Source: Pontibacter sp. HSC-36F09 | GTDB lineage: Bacteria; Bacteroidota; Bacteroidia; Cytophagales; Hymenobacteraceae | DNA length: 64,000 nucleotides | NCBI RefSeq assembly: GCF_024171605.1 | Contig: NZ_JALKAA010000002.1 | Span: 744,001 to 808,000 of the forward strand | Reading direction: 5' to 3' | Shown here: positions 60,057 to 64,000 of the stretch, in pieces | Position numbering within the stretch: the first letter of the stretch is position 1 | How the letters are laid out: the number at the start of each line of letters is the position of its first letter | Position numbers and translations under genes: made by a program | The notes under the pieces: generated by a model | The model's database searches: none | What the model saw: only the letters and a program-made list of their open reading frames with translations | What the model was told of the DNA's origin: nothing

Positions 60057-61304
60057 ATGGACTTTAATCTATTATTTGATAGCATACCTGAACCTATTGT
60101 GGTGCTTTCCCGGGAGTACAAAGTTGTGGCAGCAACGGATGCTTTTCTGGAAACAAGCCTGCGTACAAGAGAACAGCTAATAGGATCACATTTTCTTTTG
60201 GAGGCATTTCCAGAGAAAGAACTCGCTTACCAGGACAACCTGGTCAGAAAAGGGTTAGATCAGGTGCTGGAAACCAAACAACCCGTCCGGCTGGGGGTAA
60301 TGCGCTACGATATTCATACACCTGGATCGAAAGAAGGTGCCTATGAAGTGCGCTATTGGGAAATAAACCAGACTCCGGTTCTTGACAGCGAGGGGAATGT
60401 AACATACATTATCCAGAAACCCTTGGATGTAACAGAACGCGAAACATCACAGGCAGCTTTGCAAAAAAGTGAAGGGAAGTTCAGGTTTATGGCAGATGCC
60501 ATGCCACAGTTGGTTTTTACTGTAGATCAGGATGGAAGCATATCCTATTTCAACAAGCGCTGGGAGGAGTACACAGGCAAAAGTTTGCAGGAGCTGATGC
60601 AGACTGGATGGCAACAGGTCATTCACCCTGATGATCTGGAAAATACGATGGCTAAATGGGAGACGGCTGCCAACTCAGGCACCGAGATGCAGATAGAGTT
60701 GCGCAAGCGCGATAAAAACGGCACCTATCGCTGGCATCTGTGCCGTTCCATACCTATGAAAAATGCTGAGGGCAACATTACGATGTGGATAGGCAGCTCG
60801 ACTGATATACACGATACAAGAAAACTGGTGCAGGAACTGCTGGACTCCAACGAACAGATGGTACTGCTGGCAGACCAGGTGCAGCATGCCTATGAAAAAG
60901 CTGAATCAGAGCGTAAAACACTGGAAAGACTTATTATGGAAGCCCCTGCTATGTTTGTCATACTCAGAGGTGCTGATCACAGGTTTGAGCTGATGAATGA
61001 CAGATACAGGCAATTGTACCCGGGGCGCGACCTGATCGGAATGCCATTAGGGGAGGCGCTGCCTGATATTAAAGCGCAGGGCTTTACCAAATTGCTTGAC
61101 AAGGTATACCAGACGGGTGAAACTTATATCGCTGAGGGCGTACCCATCATTTTGCCTAAGGGCGGTTCCGATGAGATGGAAGAAAGGTTCTTTAACTTCT
61201 CTTATCAGCCTATATATGAAGCTCAGAAAATTGCAGGTATACTGGCTTTTGGCTACGATATAACAAATGAAATACTGTTCAGGAAGAAGTTGGAAAATCT
61301 GTAG
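60057..61304 (+). CDS. PAS-domain protein without kinase domain
   Basis: A 415-residue soluble protein with three PAS domains: 5-125 (DSIPEPIVVLSREYKVVAAT), 140-260 (MADAMPQLVFTVDQDGSISY) and 300-410 (MEAPAMFVILRGADHRFELM). A coiled-coil (LADQVQHAYEKAESERKTLE) links the second and third. It ends at the PAS C-cap FGYDITNEILFRKKLENL with no histidine kinase or cyclase, so the output must come from another protein. The gene encoded 47 bp downstream is CZB-like and is the obvious candidate partner. Confidence 0.85.
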   Translation: MDFNLLFDSIPEPIVVLSREYKVVAATDAFLETSLRTREQLIGSHFLLEAFPEKELAYQDNLVRKGLDQVLETKQPVRLGVMRYDIHTPGSKEGAYEVRYWEINQTPVLDSEGNVTYIIQKPLDVTERETSQAALQKSEGKFRFMADAMPQLVFTVDQDGSISYFNKRWEEYTGKSLQELMQTGWQQVIHPDDLENTMAKWETAANSGTEMQIELRKRDKNGTYRWHLCRSIPMKNAEGNITMWIGSSTDIHDTRKLVQELLDSNEQMVLLADQVQHAYEKAESERKTLERLIMEAPAMFVILRGADHRFELMNDRYRQLYPGRDLIGMPLGEALPDIKAQGFTKLLDKVYQTGETYIAEGVPIILPKGGSDEMEERFFNFSYQPIYEAQKIAGILAFGYDITNEILFRKKLENL

Positions 61305-61351
61305 CCCATTATTTTCAGTTTGTTACAAATACAACCGAGGAAGTTAGGTAG

Positions 61352-61705
61352 ATGGAGGCAGCACGACTGGATTTTCAACAGCTCAGAATAAAGCATATTC
61401 TGTATAAGTCGAAGGTGCGCTCATTTCTGTACGGCGGAACATTTGACAATACTTTTTTTTCCGCTGCGGGGCCTATAGACATCTGGTTTTCTACAGTAGG
61501 TACCATACGCTATGCACGTGAGCCCGAAATCCTGCAGCTTATCCGGCTTCACCAGCAGCTAACCACGCTAGTTTTAAACCTGCATAAACTTTATAGTAAC
61601 GGGCAGATTGAACAGGCTCACGATGGTCTCAAGGAAGTGGACTTCAAGTCGGACCAGTTTATTCAAATTCTCTCTGGTTTAGACGAGCGGCTCAAGCAGG
61701 TATAG
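61352..61705 (+). CDS. CZB-like (chemoreceptor zinc-binding-type) protein, degenerate
   Basis: A 117-residue helical protein that resembles the CZB domain. Its His in LRIKHILYKSKVRSFLYGG, the Trp of GPIDIWFSTVG at the place of the CxFGKWL motif, and His residues in IRLHQQLTTLVLNLHKLYSN match the helix pattern. The motif Cys is missing (Ala/Gly instead), so zinc binding would need another ligand. It follows the PAS protein after 47 bp. The TAG stop lies in a CAGGTATAG word. Confidence 0.65.
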   Translation: MEAARLDFQQLRIKHILYKSKVRSFLYGGTFDNTFFSAAGPIDIWFSTVGTIRYAREPEILQLIRLHQQLTTLVLNLHKLYSNGQIEQAHDGLKEVDFKSDQFIQILSGLDERLKQV

Positions 61706-61709
61706 GTAT

Positions 61710-61756
61710 AAAATAAAGGAGGCCGGTTATACAACATAACCGGCCTCCTTTATTTT
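61710..61756. terminator. Bidirectional terminator (CZB-like gene / pgm)
   Basis: Nucleotides 61711-61730 and 61736-61755 form a perfect 20-bp stem (GGAGGCCGGTTAT at its centre) with a 5-nt ACAAC loop. A/T-rich ends serve both strands. Confidence 0.9.
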
Positions 61757-61765
61757 GATAGAAGC

Positions 61766-63499
61766 TTATTTTAGCTTCAAATCCACCAGAATCTGTTCTA
61801 TCTTCTGATTCAGCTGCTGGTCAACGGCATCAAAATCTTCCTTAGAAGCCAGTGGCTCGTTTACGCTGATGTAGAACTTGATCTTCGGTTCGGTACCGGA
61901 TGGGCGGGCTGAGATTTTGCTGCCGTCTTCCGTCAGGTATTGTAGCACGTTGGAGCTTTCCAGGTCAAGCTTCGATTCTTCGCCGGAGATCAGGTTTTTA
62001 CGGGTGCTATGTTTGTAGTCGCTTACTTCAAGTACTCTGGAACCTGCAATAACCTGAGGCGGATTGGCGCGCATGTCGGCCATCATCTGCTGGATTTCCT
62101 CCGCGCCACGCTGTCCTTTTTTGGTGAACGATACCAACTCTTCTTTGTAGAAGCCATGCTGTGTATAGATTTCCACCAGCATTTCCATCAGGCTCTGGCC
62201 TCTGTCTTTTGCCACGGCTGCCATTTCAGCGATGAGCGCGCAGGCCGAAATCGCGTCTTTGTCGCGCACGAAGTCACCGATCATGTAGCCGTAGCTTTCC
62301 TCGCCGCCGCCAATGTATAGCTCATTGCCTTCCAGTTCGCGGATCTTCTCGGCGATGTACTTAAAGCCTGTCAGCGTTTCATACATTTTTACGTTGTAGC
62401 TGTCGGCAATATCCTTGATCAGGTCGGTGGTCACGATGGTCTTCACGATGAACTCCTTGCCCGTCAGTTTGCCCGCTTTCTGCCAGGCCAGCAGTAAGTA
62501 GTTCATCAACAAAGCGCCTGTCTGGTTGCCGTTCAGGAGCTCGAATTCGCCTTTCAGGTTTTTCACGGCTATACCTACACGGTCAGAGTCCGGGTCGGTG
62601 GCCATTACGAGATCGGCGTCGATTTCCCTGGCTTTGTTCAGGGCCAAAGTCATGGCCTCTTTCTCTTCCGGGTTCGGGTATACCACCGTTGGGAAGTTGC
62701 CGTCAGGTATAGCCTGCTCTTCTACGATGTGCACGTTCGTGAAACCGAAGCGCTTGAGCACTTCCGGTACAAGCGTTATACCTGTGCCATGGATCGAGGA
62801 GAAAACAATTTTGAGATCATGCTGGTTGCGGATGGCTTCCTGAGAAACGGAAAGGCTCTGCACTTTGGCCATGTAAGCCTCGTCCATCTCCTGGCCAAGC
62901 ATGTGGATGTTGCCAGACTTCGTTTCCCACTTCACCTCATCAATAGAAGTGATTTTGTTCACCTCGGCGATGATATTCTTGTCGTGTGGCGTGGTTACCT
63001 GCGCGCCATCGTTCCAGTATACCTTGTAGCCGTTGTATTCTTTCGGATTGTGAGAAGCTGTTACGACCACGCCGCTGTGGCAGCCAAGGTGACGAATGGC
63101 GAAGGACAACTGCGGGGTAGGGCGGAGGGCCTCAAACAGGTATACCTCAATATCGTTAGCCGAGAAAATATCAGCGGCAATGCGGGCGAACACATCAGAG
63201 TTGTTGCGGCAGTCGTGAGCGATAGCCACTTTTACGCGCTCTCCCGGGAAGTTCTGTTTCAGGTAATTGCAGAGCCCCTGCGTGGCCATACCTAAGGTAT
63301 AGCGGTTCATGCGGTTGCTGCCTGCACCCATAATGCCACGCAGACCGCCTGTGCCGAACTCCAGGTCCTTGTAGAATGCGTCGGCAAGTGTCTCGTGCTC
63401 GTTGCGTTCCAGTAATCCGTTTATTTCTGATTTGGTTGCCTCATCGTAGTTGCCGCTCAGCCAGGCGTTTATTTTATGCTGTATAGCTGGTTCGATCAT
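61766..63499 (-). CDS. pgm: Phosphoglucomutase/phosphomannomutase
   Basis: A 577-residue alpha-D-phosphohexomutase interconverting glucose 1- and 6-phosphate. The phosphoserine is Ser149 in VVTASHNPKEYNG, the metal loop is ATDPDSDRVG, the sugar loop GGGEESYGYM, and the phosphate-binding RPSGTEPKIKFY closes the protein. Length fits the PgcA-type enzymes of Firmicutes and Bacteroidota. It would link glycogen breakdown (GlgX) to glycolysis (PfkA). A single gene with a strong terminator. Confidence 0.94.
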   Translation of the reverse strand: MIEPAIQHKINAWLSGNYDEATKSEINGLLERNEHETLADAFYKDLEFGTGGLRGIMGAGSNRMNRYTLGMATQGLCNYLKQNFPGERVKVAIAHDCRNNSDVFARIAADIFSANDIEVYLFEALRPTPQLSFAIRHLGCHSGVVVTASHNPKEYNGYKVYWNDGAQVTTPHDKNIIAEVNKITSIDEVKWETKSGNIHMLGQEMDEAYMAKVQSLSVSQEAIRNQHDLKIVFSSIHGTGITLVPEVLKRFGFTNVHIVEEQAIPDGNFPTVVYPNPEEKEAMTLALNKAREIDADLVMATDPDSDRVGIAVKNLKGEFELLNGNQTGALLMNYLLLAWQKAGKLTGKEFIVKTIVTTDLIKDIADSYNVKMYETLTGFKYIAEKIRELEGNELYIGGGEESYGYMIGDFVRDKDAISACALIAEMAAVAKDRGQSLMEMLVEIYTQHGFYKEELVSFTKKGQRGAEEIQQMMADMRANPPQVIAGSRVLEVSDYKHSTRKNLISGEESKLDLESSNVLQYLTEDGSKISARPSGTEPKIKFYISVNEPLASKEDFDAVDQQLNQKIEQILVDLKLK

Positions 63500-63555
63500 A
63501 GTTCTTATTGGTAATGTATGTATTGATGTTAATGTCTTTTGTAGTATGATGTAAT

Positions 63556-63856
63556 ATGGCGCGAGCGTCCTCGCTCGTGTCTACTATGGTGGGGCCTCTG
63601 GCCCAGGTATAGCTTATTTTGCTTTTTAGTAACTGCTATTGCAGGTATAGCAAACTTTATTGTTTTATAGCTTCACCTGTGCGGCGGGCCCTACTTTTTG
63701 TCTTGACACAAAAAGTAGGCAAAAAAGTCAAGACCCTCCAAATCGAGGGCCCCTACCCCCACTCGCTGAACGCTCGAACAGTGGAGTGTCGTAATGGTGC
63801 ACCGGGCTCAAGCTATACCTTCGTAGCCAGCGTGCAAGTTAGTCTTGCTATACCTG
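63556..63856 (+). repeat. Dispersed intergenic repeat A, copy 2
   Basis: Same block order as the copy at 27843-28119. Relative to copy 1 it has an extra segment ATCGAGGGCCCCTACCCCC near 63742, and that segment is the reverse complement of a G-rich module at 28389-28406. Copy 2 is thus a mosaic of the two repeat types. No gene is seen between 63500 and the window end. Confidence 0.85.
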
Positions 63857-63935
63857 TCAGTGGTTTATTAAGAAAGAAACTAGAGTGTCTATACCTGGAC
63901 TTTACTCACTCTTTTCCGCTTAATCACAGAACCCA

Positions 63936-63992
63936 CAAAAAATCACACCAGCCCTTCGTTTGCCGCGTAGCGGTTCTGAGAACTGGTGTGAT
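63936..63992 (-). terminator. Hairpin that would end a minus-strand gene beyond the right edge
   Basis: ATCACACCAG (63942-63951) and CTGGTGTGAT (63983-63992) form a perfect 10-bp stem; inside, CCGC/GCGG makes a second small hairpin. On the minus strand it is followed by TTTTTTGTGG, so it looks like the terminator of a gene outside the window. Confidence 0.65.
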
Positions 63993-64000
63993 ATTGGTAT

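Overview
The window looks like a chromosomal segment of a Cytophagales bacterium (Bacteroidota), most likely a Hymenobacteraceae member of the Pontibacter type. This is inferred from gene content: a TonB-dependent receptor with a carboxypeptidase-regulatory-like N-terminus, DUF5687 and DUF4142 proteins, split transketolase, Mpl and a CvpA-CAP fusion. It is also inferred from promoters that match the Bacteroidota form TTTG-N19-TAnnTTTG exactly in front of two tRNA-Lys genes and an ABC operon. Shine-Dalgarno sequences are mostly absent, and the few good ones stand out. No rRNA, CRISPR array, integrase or intact insertion sequence was seen.

Layout. 0-9 kb: an ABC exporter operon with a GntR/YtrA-type operator, a CvpA-CAP protein, glycogen debranching enzyme GlgX, a small GNAT protein, YceI, a META lipoprotein, a low-complexity Tyr/Asn/Arg-rich protein and a VOC protein. 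9-15.7 kb: catalase, RlmD, ThiL, an SDR and a TPR/SH3 membrane protein. 15.7-22.3 kb: three identical tRNA-Lys(UUU) genes. They surround a stress-like block (duplicated membrane protein, FAD-Rieske oxidoreductase, ECF sigma factor, cyanophycinase, DUF4142, cupredoxin) that is bounded by fragments resembling the tRNA-Lys 3' end. 22-28.5 kb: a second ABC pair, a TonB receptor, tRNA-Leu(GAG) and a gene-free repeat zone. 28.5-38 kb: an NFACT/RqcH-like protein and an operon of a giant hybrid histidine kinase, a CheY-like protein, a small protein and a metallo-hydrolase, then MiaA. 38-50 kb: PfkA, TerB-like protein, SLC13 transporter, aminotransferase, metallo-hydrolase, PepE, an ECF sigma/membrane/Spy-like operon and split transketolase. 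50-64 kb: Bcp, M23 and M48 peptidases, FAH protein, DnaQ-like exonuclease, Mpl, DnaB, nitroreductase, a PAS protein next to a CZB-like protein, and phosphoglucomutase.

Common themes are central carbon metabolism (GlgX, PfkA, transketolase, Pgm), envelope maintenance (Mpl, M23, M48, CvpA-CAP), oxidative and envelope stress (catalase, Bcp, YceI, two ECF factors, Spy-like, DUF4142) and signalling by PAS proteins.

The strongest unexplained signal is a short word, AGGTATAG/CTATACCT. Its core GGTATA/TATACC occurs about 190 times by hand count, roughly six times chance, in genes on both strands, at stop codons and in terminator stems. It is sparse in the 16.6-21.3 kb block. Other unexplained features are a 280-300 bp dispersed intergenic repeat present twice, and a family of about 130 bp intergenic elements with terminal inverted repeats, two of which carry the same terminator hairpin.
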